From assembly GCF_900108085.1 (NCBI RefSeq), contig NZ_FNVR01000003.1, positions 124,001 through 188,000 of the forward strand: a stretch of 64,000 bases of DNA, written 5' to 3'. A program made the translations under genes and the position numbers. Source of the DNA: Algoriphagus boritolerans DSM 17298 = JCM 18970. Its GTDB lineage: Bacteria > Bacteroidota > Bacteroidia > Cytophagales > Cyclobacteriaceae. This document shows, piece after piece, positions 1 through 9,389 of this stretch (position 1 is its first letter; every line of letters starts with the position of its first letter). The notes under the pieces are model-generated. The model searched no databases and was not told the origin of the DNA. It worked only from the letters and a program-made list of their open reading frames with translations.

Positions 1-29
1 TCTTTTTTCCCCGAAAAATATCAGAGAAA

Positions 30-998
30 TTAACTCACAAGAAGTATTTTACCATTTCGACCGGGTGCATCATAGGCTTTAAACGCGTCCTTAAACTCTT
101 CCAATTTGAATTTTCCGGCGATGTCAATTTCCGATTTATCATCCATCAAAAACCCAAATACAGATCGAAAAGCATTTGTCCGCTCAGCGGCAATCAATTC
201 TTCCATCCAAGTCGAAAGCCAGAATCCTTCAATTTTCAAATCCTTAAAAATCAACAATCCGCTGTTCACTGGCATATTTTCCAAAGCTAAGGCTCCAAAA
301 ATCATCATTCTCCCTTTGGGTCTAAGGCATGAGAGGGCTTTTGCTCCAAGCAAACCTCCTACCGCATCAAAAATTACCTGAATGCCGCCGTCGGTTTTTT
401 CCGGAATTACTTTCTGAATTTTCTCGGTATCGGAATTCACCACCAAATCTGCCCCCAATTTTTCCAAGACCGCTTTTTGTTCGTCATGTCGAACAGTTGC
501 GGCTACCTTTATCCCTTTTGCTTTGGCCATTTGGATGGCAAACTTCCCAAAAGCAGATGCTCCTGCAGTGATCAAAAGCCACTCCCCTGCCTTTAGACCG
601 GATTTTTCAATCATTCCATAGGCTGTCATGGGGTTGACAAATGCCTGACAGGCCACCTCATCCGGCATACCATCCGGTACGGGAATCGCTGTAGCAGCAG
701 GCAGACACAGATATTCTTTCCAAGTTCCGATAGCAGTGAACATCACTCGTGTTCCGGATTTCACTTTTCCGTCTTCATCTCCTGTCTCCACTACTCCGCA
801 GGCCTCGAATCCAGCGCTACTGGGTAGTTTAGGAGTAATTCCATACATGCCACGGACAAACATGATGTCGGAAGGATTAATATTTCGGGCAGTTATCCTT
901 ATCAGAACTTCATGTGATTTGGGTGTTGGAATTGGACTATCTACCAGTTGCAGGACCTCTTGGGGCTGGCCGGTTTTTTCAAAGCGTAATTCTTTCAT
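30..998 (-). CDS. Zinc-free quinone-oxidoreductase-like MDR dehydrogenase
   Basis: Medium-chain dehydrogenase/reductase of the NADPH:quinone reductase type, probably reducing an enone or quinone with NADPH in the cytoplasm. The start used gives 322 aa beginning MKELRFEK, the usual first strand of this family; an upstream ATG at 1070 would add 24 residues with no family resemblance and would squeeze the divergent promoter. The nucleotide site is AGASAFG at about residues 145-151. The cysteine-rich structural zinc loop of alcohol dehydrogenases is absent, as in quinone reductases. It is divergent from the SDR/acyl-CoA dehydrogenase operon at 1108, so an enoyl- or enone-type substrate from that pathway is possible; this is inference. 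The substrate is unknown. Confidence 0.85.
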   Translation of the reverse strand: MKELRFEKTGQPQEVLQLVDSPIPTPKSHEVLIRITARNINPSDIMFVRGMYGITPKLPSSAGFEACGVVETGDEDGKVKSGTRVMFTAIGTWKEYLCLPAATAIPVPDGMPDEVACQAFVNPMTAYGMIEKSGLKAGEWLLITAGASAFGKFAIQMAKAKGIKVAATVRHDEQKAVLEKLGADLVVNSDTEKIQKVIPEKTDGGIQVIFDAVGGLLGAKALSCLRPKGRMMIFGALALENMPVNSGLLIFKDLKIEGFWLSTWMEELIAAERTNAFRSVFGFLMDDKSEIDIAGKFKLEEFKDAFKAYDAPGRNGKILLVS

Positions 999-1107
999 TT
1001 GGGGCTTGGTAATTTGATTTAAATCAACTGTTCGAAAATGAGTCATTAAAGAGGGTTTTCTCTCCTGCAAATTTTCATATCTTAAGGTTCAATATAAACC
1101 TAAACAT

Positions 1108-1875
1108 ATGGATTTATCCACTGTTTTTTCTCTAGAGGGAAAAGTAGCCCTGATCACAGGGGCAAGTAAAGGAATCGGATTTGCTATTGCTGAAATATTT
1201 GCAGCAGCCGGGGCCAAAGTTGTCATCAGCAGCCGTAATCAAGAAGTGCTCGATGAAATGGCCAATCAACTCAAAAGCAAAGGGTATGAAGCAGCCGGGA
1301 TCGCCTGCAATGTCGGAAACATGGAGGAGCTCCCACTTCTGGTCGAAAAAACCGTAGAAAAATACGGGACCATTGATATTCTGGTCAATAATGCAGCTTC
1401 AAATCCCGTGTTTGGACCTGTACACCAGACTACTTTGGAAGCTTTTGACAAAATATTGGCGGTCAATGTCAAAGCTCCATTTGAGCTTTGCCGACTTTGC
1501 TTCCCATACCTCAGAAAGTCTTCCGGAGCCTCGGTAATCAATATCAGTTCGATCGGAGGCCTTTCTCCCGAAACTGGCTTGGGCATATATTCCGTTTCCA
1601 AAGCGGCGTTGATTTCACTCACGAAGGTTTTTGCCAAAGAATGGGGTGAAGCTAAAATCCGGGTCAATGTGATTTGTCCGGGATTGATCCAAACAAAATT
1701 TTCAGAAGCCCTTTGGTCAAATGATAAAATTATGGCAATGGTCATGAAGCAACTGGCAATTAAGCGAGCCGGTACCTCGGAGGAAATTGGTGCTATGGCC
1801 CTTTTTCTTGCGGCTTCTGCTTCCTCCTACACCACGGGTGCTGTATTTACGGCTGATGGTGGCTTTACGATTTAA
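1108..1875 (+). CDS. SDR family NAD(P)-dependent oxidoreductase
   Basis: Classical short-chain dehydrogenase of 255 aa that interconverts a ketone or aldehyde and an alcohol with NAD(P). Visible are the cofactor motif TGASKGIG (17-24), NNAA (94-97), the active-site Ser near 147-148, and YSVSK with Tyr161 and Lys165. It ends ADGGFTI, a typical SDR C-terminus. It is first in a plus-strand operon and only 8 bp before the acyl-CoA dehydrogenase. In the levulinate pathway of Pseudomonas an SDR (LvaD) makes the 4-hydroxyacyl-CoA that the kinase and dehydrogenase then act on, and this gene sits in the matching place. Substrate assignment is by context only. Confidence 0.9.
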   Translation: MDLSTVFSLEGKVALITGASKGIGFAIAEIFAAAGAKVVISSRNQEVLDEMANQLKSKGYEAAGIACNVGNMEELPLLVEKTVEKYGTIDILVNNAASNPVFGPVHQTTLEAFDKILAVNVKAPFELCRLCFPYLRKSSGASVINISSIGGLSPETGLGIYSVSKAALISLTKVFAKEWGEAKIRVNVICPGLIQTKFSEALWSNDKIMAMVMKQLAIKRAGTSEEIGAMALFLAASASSYTTGAVFTADGGFTI

Positions 1876-1883
1876 AATATTCT

Positions 1884-3095
1884 ATGCATACTACCCAAAA
1901 TTTTCCTGAAGAAGAGCTAAAACCACTTCTTGAGAAATACCGTGAATTTGTAAAACAGGAGCTTTTCCCGATCGATTTGAAAGTCGTCACAGGTCCATTT
2001 CGCTCCTACCTGTCTCAACTGGAATCACTCCGATCAAAGGCTAAAACTCTCGGCCTCTTTGCGCCACATCTCCCAAAAAATGAGGGAGGAGTCGGATTGA
2101 ATCTTGTCCAGTTTGCGCAGGTTTCGGAGATTCTGGGGCAAAGTCCCATTGGTCATTATGTATTCAACTGCAATGCCCCAGATATTGGGAATATGGAATT
2201 GCTCCACCTCTTTGGTTCTGATGCTCAAAAAGAAACTTGGCTCAAACCCCTTCAGGAAGGAATAATTCGCAGCTGCTTTGCCATGACTGAACCTGAGCAT
2301 GCCGGAAGTAATCCCATAACTATGAGTACTACTGCTGTGCGTGAAGGTGATCTTTACCGTATCAACGGGCACAAATGGTTTACCACAGCAGCAGATGGGG
2401 CCAACTTTACCATTGTGATGGCGGTGACAAATCCTGAAGCCGAGTCACCTTATCAGCGCGCCAGTATGATCATCGTACCGCTGGATAATCCAGGTTACAA
2501 GTTTATCCGAAATATTCCCATCATGGGCGAATCCGGAGAAGATTACCTATCTCATGCCGAAGTCAGATTTGAGAACTGCTTGGTTCCTGTCTCCAATCTG
2601 ATCGGCTCAGAAGGTCAAGGGTTTACTTTGGCACAAGAAAGACTGGGCCCCGGGCGAATCCATCATTGCATGCGGTGGATCGGAATCTGTGAGCGGGTTT
2701 TCGACCTGATGTGCAAGCGCGCTATCTCTCGGGAATTGGATTTTGGTAAACCCCTGGCTGAGAAGCAAACTATCCAAAATTGGATAGCAGAAAGTCGGGC
2801 AGAGATCAAAGCCAGTCGCTTGATGGTACTGGATACAGCGGATAAAATGCAAAACTTGGGTGCCAAAGCTGTCCGGGAGGACATTTCCACAATCAAATTT
2901 TTTGTAGCCGATGTGCTGATGAAAGTGATTGACCGGGCCATTCAGGTGCATGGTGCACTCGGAATCACAGATGACACGATACTTTCATTTTGGTACCGGC
3001 ACGAGCGCGGCGCGCGAATCTACGATGGTCCCGATGAAGTTCACAAGTCCGCTTTGGCCCGAAGTATCCTGAAAAACTACCAAACCAATGAATAA
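1884..3095 (+). CDS. Acyl-CoA dehydrogenase, ACAD10/ACAD11-like
   Basis: FAD-dependent acyl-CoA dehydrogenase of 403 aa with the standard order: N-terminal helical part, middle beta domain (AMTEPEHAGSNP near residue 130) and C-terminal helical domain. The C-terminal signature is IYDGPDEVH, with Asp381 where most acyl-CoA dehydrogenases have the Glu base of IYEGT; the GPDEVH form is what I associate with the ACAD10/11 branch. Members of that branch work with an aminoglycoside-phosphotransferase-like kinase on 4-hydroxyacyl-CoA, removing the phosphate. That kinase is the next gene and overlaps this one by 8 nt, so the two are probably translated together. In animals the two domains are fused; here they are separate. 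Confidence 0.9.
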   Translation: MHTTQNFPEEELKPLLEKYREFVKQELFPIDLKVVTGPFRSYLSQLESLRSKAKTLGLFAPHLPKNEGGVGLNLVQFAQVSEILGQSPIGHYVFNCNAPDIGNMELLHLFGSDAQKETWLKPLQEGIIRSCFAMTEPEHAGSNPITMSTTAVREGDLYRINGHKWFTTAADGANFTIVMAVTNPEAESPYQRASMIIVPLDNPGYKFIRNIPIMGESGEDYLSHAEVRFENCLVPVSNLIGSEGQGFTLAQERLGPGRIHHCMRWIGICERVFDLMCKRAISRELDFGKPLAEKQTIQNWIAESRAEIKASRLMVLDTADKMQNLGAKAVREDISTIKFFVADVLMKVIDRAIQVHGALGITDDTILSFWYRHERGARIYDGPDEVHKSALARSILKNYQTNE

Positions 3096-4116
3096 GTCTA
3101 TCGATTTTTTCAATTTCAAAAACTACCTGTCCAAAACACTGGAATGTGATCCTGATAAAATAGAAATCACCCGGATATCCGGCGGATTTTCCAACCTGAC
3201 TTTTCTGGTCCAAACTTCAATTGGAAAGTTTGCGATGAGAAGAGCGCCCTTTGGAGATAAAATAAGCAAAGCCCATGACATGGTCAGGGAAAGTCAGGTA
3301 TTGACTGCCCTTCGAAAGGCCGGATATGAAAAAGCACCGAAACCGATCGCCCTTTATCAAGAAGATGGTGAAGAGAGCACCCCTCTTTTCGTTATGGAAT
3401 ACATTGACGGTCTAATCCTAAGAAATAAATCTATTCCTGAAGCTACTCTGAATGAAGACGAATTCAGGAAACTGTCAGAAAATACGCTGGACAGTTTGAT
3501 TGAACTTCATTTACTGGAACTGGAGAGTTCAGGGTTAATTAATTTGGGAAAACCCGATGGCTATGTCAAGCGCCAGGTTATTGGCTGGACAGAACGGTAC
3601 TTTCGATCCAAAACGAACGAACTTCCGGAGATGGAGCGTGTAGCAGTATGGCTAAAAGTCAATATGCCCCAAAAGGAAAATGTTGGCTTCATTCATAATG
3701 ATTACAAATACGACAATCTTGTACTTGACCGGGAAATTAAGACTGAAATTAAAGCTGTATTGGATTGGGAAATGGCTACTGTAGGTGATCCGTTGATGGA
3801 TTTGGGCACTTCGCTTGCCTATTGGGCTCAAGCTGATGATCCTGATATCCTGAAGATGTTTAACCTGACCCACCTCCCGGGAAATATGACCCGGAGTGAA
3901 GTCATTAGCTATTATGATTACAGAACTCCCTTTGATTTATCCAATATCCTGTTCTACTATGTCTTTGGATTATTTAAAGTTGGCGTCATTGCCCAGCAGA
4001 TCTATAAGCGGTTTTCTCAAGGTTTTACCACCGATCCACGATTTGCAAATTTGATTCATGTGGTCGATGCAGCGGGAAATCAGGCCGAGATAAGCATTCT
4101 TAACGAAAAAATTTAA
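3088..4116 (+). CDS. APH-like phosphotransferase (ACAD10/11 kinase partner)
   Basis: Aminoglycoside-phosphotransferase-fold kinase of 342 aa. The catalytic loop HNDYKYDN has His203, Asp205 and Asn210, and the metal-binding Asp226 sits in VLDWEMATVGDP, so it looks active. The glycine-containing loop is near residues 30-37 (ISGGFSNL). It is unlikely to be a resistance gene: its start overlaps the acyl-CoA dehydrogenase stop, and a hydroxyacyl-CoA dehydrogenase follows 4 bp after its own stop. In LvaA and ACAD10/11 this domain phosphorylates the 4-hydroxyl of a 4-hydroxyacyl-CoA. No small LvaB-like partner is visible next to it, so either it works alone as in ACAD10/11 or the partner lies elsewhere. 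Confidence 0.85.
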   Translation: MNKSIDFFNFKNYLSKTLECDPDKIEITRISGGFSNLTFLVQTSIGKFAMRRAPFGDKISKAHDMVRESQVLTALRKAGYEKAPKPIALYQEDGEESTPLFVMEYIDGLILRNKSIPEATLNEDEFRKLSENTLDSLIELHLLELESSGLINLGKPDGYVKRQVIGWTERYFRSKTNELPEMERVAVWLKVNMPQKENVGFIHNDYKYDNLVLDREIKTEIKAVLDWEMATVGDPLMDLGTSLAYWAQADDPDILKMFNLTHLPGNMTRSEVISYYDYRTPFDLSNILFYYVFGLFKVGVIAQQIYKRFSQGFTTDPRFANLIHVVDAAGNQAEISILNEKI

Positions 4117-4120
4117 AACC

Positions 4121-4999
4121 ATGAAGATCAAAAATATTTGCATCCTGGGGGCTGGCACCCTAGGTTCCCGAGTCGCACTACAGGCAGCAATCTCAGGCTA
4201 TATCGTCACAGTCTACGATGTCGAGCAGAAATCCCTGGATTTTTCTTTGGCTACTATGCAAAAACTATTGGGTCAATTTCACAAATCCGGTCAACTGAGT
4301 AAAGGACAGGAGCGGGAAGTTCTCGGCCGAATAAAATTCACCCTTGATCCTATGGAAGCTGTGGACGATGCAGACTTTATCAACGAAAGTGTAACCGAAG
4401 AAGCGGATGTAAAAAAGAAAGTCTGGCGTCAGTTTGGGAAAATCGCTCCCAAAAAGACCATTTTCACTACCAATACTTCGTATATGTTGCCCTCTATGTT
4501 TGCGGAGGATTCCGGGCGACCGACACGGTTTTGTGCATTTCACTTTCATGATGTGTTCTATTCCCGAGTCGTAGATATCATGCCACACCCTGGCACTGAC
4601 CCATCATTGATTCCACTTTTGGAGGATTTGGGCAGAAAATTAAATCAAGTTCCTGTCACTTTAAAAAAAGAGAATCCCGGCTATATTTTCAATACCATGC
4701 TCATGGCATTAATCGGTGCAGCAGGCAAATTACTGACCGGTGAAGTGGCTTCTATCGAAGATATAGATCGATCTTGGATGGTCAACTTTCATATGCCCAT
4801 GGGCCCATTTGGCATTTTGGATTCAATCGGATTGGATACTGCCTGGCATGTCACCCACAAAATGCCCGACCGGGCCTCTGTAGCTTTTGCTGCTTTGCTC
4901 AAAACCTACCTTGATCAGGGAAAACTTGGAGAGAAAACCGGGGAAGGATTCTATTCCTATCCTAATCCAAAGTACAAAGCGCAGGATTTTGTAAAGTAA
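4121..4999 (+). CDS. 3-hydroxyacyl-CoA dehydrogenase
   Basis: Cytoplasmic NAD-dependent 3-hydroxyacyl-CoA dehydrogenase of 292 aa, close to the usual single-domain length. The Rossmann motif is GAGTLG at 10-15 and the catalytic-His region is AFHFHDV (His141 or His143), followed by a C-terminal helical domain ending GEGFYSYPNPKY, like the GxGFYxY end of this family. The gene is last in the SDR / acyl-CoA dehydrogenase / kinase operon. It would oxidise the 3-hydroxyacyl-CoA that results after phosphate elimination and hydration, feeding thiolysis. No thiolase or enoyl-CoA hydratase is present in the window, so these would have to be supplied from elsewhere. Confidence 0.87.
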   Translation: MKIKNICILGAGTLGSRVALQAAISGYIVTVYDVEQKSLDFSLATMQKLLGQFHKSGQLSKGQEREVLGRIKFTLDPMEAVDDADFINESVTEEADVKKKVWRQFGKIAPKKTIFTTNTSYMLPSMFAEDSGRPTRFCAFHFHDVFYSRVVDIMPHPGTDPSLIPLLEDLGRKLNQVPVTLKKENPGYIFNTMLMALIGAAGKLLTGEVASIEDIDRSWMVNFHMPMGPFGILDSIGLDTAWHVTHKMPDRASVAFAALLKTYLDQGKLGEKTGEGFYSYPNPKYKAQDFVK

Positions 5000-5049
5000 A
5001 TCCAAAAACGGGCCTTTCACCGTAACTGAAGATGATATAGCTTCACCCT

Positions 5050-7437
5050 ATGCTAAAAATCATCCCAACAATAGCTTTCCTCTATTGTTCTTGCTATGCT
5101 TTTTCTCAAACTGAGGAGGTAAATTCAATAGCGAGTTTCCCTCATTCCGTTCATGATCAAGCCGAAATCCTGGATATGGGACAGGATTTTATAGAACTTC
5201 AGGAAATCCAAAAAGACCCTGATTCTTTTGACTTCCGCCCCTTGGAAAATGCCAACACTAACCTAGGATTTACGGATCATCATTATTGGGTAAAATTCAC
5301 TTTAAATAACGAGTCTTCAATTGAAAAAACGCTATTTCTGGAGACGGCAAGGCCTATCACTGATTTGGCCGACCTCTATTTTTTGAGTTCAGATCAACCT
5401 GTGGCAATTACAAGAAATGGGGACACTTATCCATTTCAACAGCGAAAGGTCTCCCATCGAAATTTACTTTTCCCAATTACACTCTCAGCGAATTCCACCA
5501 ACACATTTTATTTGCATCTCAAAAGTGACGGTGAAGTGATCAATTTGCCTTTAACCATTCACGACAGCACATCACTCATCGAATCTACTTTTCAGGACCA
5601 GTTGGTTTTCGGTATTTTCTATGGGATTTTATTGTTGGCAGGTATCACGTATCTCTTTTTTTATTTTGGAATCAAAGAGAAAAGCTTTTTGCTGTATGTC
5701 GCTTATGTGGTCTCCATTGGACTGCTTCATTCCTCGCTGGATGGCTATTTTTTCCAGTATATACTTCAGTCTCCGGGATGGTTTGCAGACCGAAGTTTAT
5801 TGATTTTTGCCACTCTTTCAGCTATACTTCTTAATCGTTACAATCAGGTATTTGTAGGAGTCCGGAGGTTTTCCAAAGGACTGGACTATGCATTCAATAG
5901 TATCAATATCAGTCTCCTGATCCTGCTCCTTTCTATTTTCATTATCGACCTAGGCAGACCTTTGTATTATCCTTTGGTGAATGGTCTGGGATTCTTGGGC
6001 GTACTTTTAATCATTACTTCCATAGCCCTGAGTTATATCAAAAGAAAACCGGTGGATATCTTCTTTGCTCTGGGTATTACCTCACTTACGATTGGGTTTA
6101 TCACCTTCATTTTGAATAATTTTTCCCTGATCGAAAACTCCTTTATCACAGAAAATGCATCCAAGCTTGGGACAGGACTGGAAGTCATTTTCCTATCGCT
6201 CTCCATGGCAAACCGAATCCGGATTCTTCGCAATGAAAAGGAAAAAGCTCAAGGTCTTGCCCTTCAGCGATCCGAAGAAAGTAACGAAATCAAGTCGTTT
6301 TTCCTCGCCAATATGAGCCATGAACTTCGCACCCCATTGAATGCAATTCTGGGACTTTCCCAGTCAATCATGAAGGAAATCTCGGACGAAAGAATCAAAG
6401 AAAACCTGGAAGTGATCAAGTATTCATCCGTTTCGCTATTGTCTTCCATAGATGACATTCTGGATTATTCCAAAATCGAAAAAGGGGAGCTTAATCTGGA
6501 ACAAAAACCATTTGATCTTCAAAAATCTCTTTCGGAAATAAAAGCCCTCACCTATCAGCAAGCCCGAGATAAAGGGCTCATTTTTAGCTATGAAGAAAAT
6601 GTCGAGCTTCCAAAGCGGATTGTGGGAGATGCGGTCAGATTCCGCCAAATCCTAAATAATATCCTTCACAATGCCATCAAATTCACCCCTTCGGGTAAGG
6701 TGAAGCTACAGGTCAGCCAATTCGAAGAGATCGGTGAAAATCAGCAAGTGACATTCAAAATATCTGATACAGGTATCGGAATTAAGCCCGAAAAACTGGA
6801 TCGCATTTTTGAATCGTTCATACAGGAACAGCTAGATGACAAACGTAAATTCGGTGGATTTGGATTGGGCCTTTGCATCGTGAAAGCGCTGACTGACTTG
6901 TATCAGGGAAGTGTTGCCATCGAGAGTAAACCGGGGGTAGGAACAACCGTAGACGTCAAACTTACTTTCCAAAAAGCACAGGAAGAACCATTTGAATCGA
7001 TTAAAAAGAATGCGAAAACAATTCTGAAAGGGAAATCAATTTTGGTGGTTGAAGACAATCCTGTGAATCAACTGGTAATCAAATCCATCCTCAGAAAATG
7101 GGAAGGGATTACCTTTGACTTTGCAGGACATGGAATTGAGGCATTGGACAGGTTGAATTCCAAATCCTTTGACCTGATTCTCATGGATCTTCAAATGCCG
7201 GAAATGGACGGCTATGAAGCTACCGAAGCTATACGAAAAGGTCAGGGAGGTGACAGGCACACCAATATTCCGATCATTGCCGTCACTGCCGATACCACTG
7301 AAAAAAGCAAAATCCGGGCAAGCACCGTGGGCATGGATGACTATTTGACCAAACCGGTGGATGCGGAACTCCTGCTGGAGAAAGTGGTGAAAGCAATCTA
7401 TCTCGATAAAATAGAGATCGATTTTACGAAGTCTTAA
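5050..7437 (+). CDS. 7TMR-DISM hybrid histidine kinase with receiver domain
   Basis: Sensor kinase of 795 aa in the inner membrane. A signal sequence (about 1-20) leads into a periplasmic 7TMR-DISMED2-type beta domain (about 30-175), then seven hydrophobic segments (about 183-395). A short coiled linker precedes the HisKA domain, with His424 in FFLANMSHELRTPLN. The ATPase domain has the N box near 537-545 and G boxes DTGIGI (573-578) and FGGFGLGL (601-608). A fused receiver follows, with LVVEDN (665-670) and the acceptor Asp713 in LMDLQMPEMDG. No DNA-binding output is fused, so the phosphate presumably passes to another protein. The ligand is unknown; the DISM domain suggests a small molecule. 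The 3' end overlaps the convergent trmB gene by 14 bp. Confidence 0.92.
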   Translation: MLKIIPTIAFLYCSCYAFSQTEEVNSIASFPHSVHDQAEILDMGQDFIELQEIQKDPDSFDFRPLENANTNLGFTDHHYWVKFTLNNESSIEKTLFLETARPITDLADLYFLSSDQPVAITRNGDTYPFQQRKVSHRNLLFPITLSANSTNTFYLHLKSDGEVINLPLTIHDSTSLIESTFQDQLVFGIFYGILLLAGITYLFFYFGIKEKSFLLYVAYVVSIGLLHSSLDGYFFQYILQSPGWFADRSLLIFATLSAILLNRYNQVFVGVRRFSKGLDYAFNSINISLLILLLSIFIIDLGRPLYYPLVNGLGFLGVLLIITSIALSYIKRKPVDIFFALGITSLTIGFITFILNNFSLIENSFITENASKLGTGLEVIFLSLSMANRIRILRNEKEKAQGLALQRSEESNEIKSFFLANMSHELRTPLNAILGLSQSIMKEISDERIKENLEVIKYSSVSLLSSIDDILDYSKIEKGELNLEQKPFDLQKSLSEIKALTYQQARDKGLIFSYEENVELPKRIVGDAVRFRQILNNILHNAIKFTPSGKVKLQVSQFEEIGENQQVTFKISDTGIGIKPEKLDRIFESFIQEQLDDKRKFGGFGLGLCIVKALTDLYQGSVAIESKPGVGTTVDVKLTFQKAQEEPFESIKKNAKTILKGKSILVVEDNPVNQLVIKSILRKWEGITFDFAGHGIEALDRLNSKSFDLILMDLQMPEMDGYEATEAIRKGQGGDRHTNIPIIAVTADTTEKSKIRASTVGMDDYLTKPVDAELLLEKVVKAIYLDKIEIDFTKS

Positions 7438-8089
7438 ACCGAAACTTCAGGTATTTGATTTTTTCTCCCTTATCCGAAAAAAGCTTTTCGTATTTAGTCT
7501 TGATGCCATGATGGTCATCTTTCATGTCGCTCTGATAAAAATCCGAGGTGAAAGCGATTAGCTCGATGTCTTCACGGGATTGGAGTAGTTCCAAGGTATA
7601 GTTAAAAAGCCCGGTATTATCCGTCTTGAAATGTACGATTCCGGTCGATTTGATCATTGGCTTATACATGTCAAGAAATCTGGGCGAAGTCAATCGACGC
7701 TTTTCATCCCCATCTCTGGGAAAAGGATCAGGGAAAGTGATCCAAAGCTCGGAAATCTCTCCTTCTGCAAAAAACTGATCCAAATTTTGAATTTGAGTTC
7801 TGAGAAAAGCAACATTGGTAAGGCCCTCTGCAGTAGCTATGGAGCTTCCTTTCCAGATACGGCTTCCTTTTATATCTACTCCGATGAAATTCTGATCACG
7901 GTACTCCCGACCTAATCCGACAGTAAATTCCCCCCGACCGCAAGCCAATTCGACGACTATTGGATTCTCGTTTTCAAATTGCTTTTGATTCCAATGGCCT
8001 TTTATTTCTTGAAAAATTGGTTTTCCGGCCTGAATTACATTAGGGTTCACTTCGTTTTCTGCGAAGCGGACCATCTTTTTTCTACTCAT
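7424..8089 (-). CDS. trmB: tRNA (guanine-N7-)-methyltransferase
   Basis: SAM-dependent enzyme that forms m7G46 in the tRNA variable loop. The 221-aa length is usual. The SAM site is VVELACGRGEFTVGLG (about 46-61) followed by NFIGVDIKGSRI. The family signature usually reads FPDPWPKKRHHKRRL; here it is FPDPFPRDGDEKRRL, a divergent but recognisable version with the two prolines and the KRRL end kept. The gene is last in the long minus-strand operon that begins at holA; its ATG directly follows the folC stop. Its 3' end overlaps the convergent kinase gene. Confidence 0.93.
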   Translation of the reverse strand: MSRKKMVRFAENEVNPNVIQAGKPIFQEIKGHWNQKQFENENPIVVELACGRGEFTVGLGREYRDQNFIGVDIKGSRIWKGSSIATAEGLTNVAFLRTQIQNLDQFFAEGEISELWITFPDPFPRDGDEKRRLTSPRFLDMYKPMIKSTGIVHFKTDNTGLFNYTLELLQSREDIELIAFTSDFYQSDMKDDHHGIKTKYEKLFSDKGEKIKYLKFRFKTS

Positions 8090-9388
8090 TTAAAGTTCGT
8101 CGATTTCTGCGACCACAAAAGTACTACCTCCCACAAATATCAGGTCATCCACTCCTGCATTTTTCCGGGCAAAAGCTAAGGCTTCATTCACATTTGGGAT
8201 GATTTCTCCCTGTAAACCAAAAAATGCTGCTTTCTCTGCCAAATGATTTGCTGCTAAAGCTCGTGGCAAATCTGCCTGGCAGAATACATAGCTCGCGTAT
8301 TTGGGAAGCAAAGCCAATATTTTGGAAATATCCTTGTCCTGAACCATCCCTATCACCATCCAAAGATTCGTAAAAGAATACGTCTCAAGTTGGTCCAGGA
8401 CTTCTCGAATTCCAGGCTCATTATGTCCCGTATCTGCAATAACGGTTGGCTTTTCACCTAATACCTGCCAGCGACCCTTTAAACCTGTCAAAGGCAAAAC
8501 TTCAGCCAAGCCTTTGGTCCGTGCCATAGTGGAAATATCCCAGCCCTGATTACGCATTTGGTCGATCGCCATTAGGATGCCGGGAAGATTGTGACGCTGA
8601 TAATTTCCAGTCAGTCCAAAATGAATGACTTCCGACTTTCCATTTTTGGTTACTTCGTACTCAGCAGCTACCGAAGGACCAAGTCGCTTTTCACCAAGTC
8701 TTTTGACGGAATAAACTGAATCAGCAAAAATGATCGAAGCATTCATTTCTTTCGCCTTCTGCTGAAAAACAGAAGTCGTCTCAGCCTGAGTTTGACTGAT
8801 CACAACAGGGACACCGGATTTAATTATCCCCGCTTTTTCTCCGGCAATTTCAGGCAGGCTTTCACCCAAAAACTGCATGTGATCCATTCCAATATTTGTA
8901 ATTAAGCTGAGTTCGGGAGTGATCACGTTGGTACTGTCCAGCCTACCTCCCATTCCTACTTCGATGATTGCAATATCAACTTTCTGCTGCGCGAAATACC
9001 AAAAGGCCATTGCCACTGTCATTTCAAAGAAACTGGGCTTGAGTCTGTCAAGAAGTAACTTGTTTTCTTCCACAAACAGCACGACGGATTCCTCGGTGAT
9101 TTCTTTTCCATTGATCCGGATTCGCTCGGTAAAAGACTTAAGATGAGGCGATGTATAGAGCCCGGTTTTGTACCCGGCAGCCTGAAAAATGGCAGCTAGG
9201 GTATGAGAAGTACTTCCTTTTCCATTTGTCCCCGCAACGTGAATTGTTTTGAATTTTCGCTCAGGATTCCCTAAATGAGCGCATAAGGCGATGGTATTGC
9301 CAAGGTCCGCTTTGAAAGCCGATGCGCCCACCCGCTGAAACATGGGCAGCGAACTAAAAAGATACTCCAGCGTCTCCTGGTAAGTCAT
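8090..9388 (-). CDS. folC: Folylpolyglutamate/dihydrofolate synthase
   Basis: ATP-dependent Mur-ligase-family enzyme that adds glutamate to dihydropteroate and/or folates. The start used gives 432 aa beginning MTYQETLEYLFSSLPMFQR, the family's usual first helix; an upstream in-frame ATG at 9514 would run into tonB and is rejected. The P-loop is HVAGTNGKGS (50-59), followed by TGLYTSPHL; the second Mur-ligase motif IEVGMGGRLDSTN is present. The start codon lies one base past the tonB stop, so the two are translationally coupled in the operon. Confidence 0.94.
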   Translation of the reverse strand: MTYQETLEYLFSSLPMFQRVGASAFKADLGNTIALCAHLGNPERKFKTIHVAGTNGKGSTSHTLAAIFQAAGYKTGLYTSPHLKSFTERIRINGKEITEESVVLFVEENKLLLDRLKPSFFEMTVAMAFWYFAQQKVDIAIIEVGMGGRLDSTNVITPELSLITNIGMDHMQFLGESLPEIAGEKAGIIKSGVPVVISQTQAETTSVFQQKAKEMNASIIFADSVYSVKRLGEKRLGPSVAAEYEVTKNGKSEVIHFGLTGNYQRHNLPGILMAIDQMRNQGWDISTMARTKGLAEVLPLTGLKGRWQVLGEKPTVIADTGHNEPGIREVLDQLETYSFTNLWMVIGMVQDKDISKILALLPKYASYVFCQADLPRALAANHLAEKAAFFGLQGEIIPNVNEALAFARKNAGVDDLIFVGGSTFVVAEIDEL

Positions 9389-9389
9389 T

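Noticed and set aside
3088-4116. Calling this an aminoglycoside resistance gene
   Set aside because: Operon context with an ACAD10/11-like dehydrogenase makes a 4-hydroxyacyl-CoA kinase more likely; resistance is not supported.
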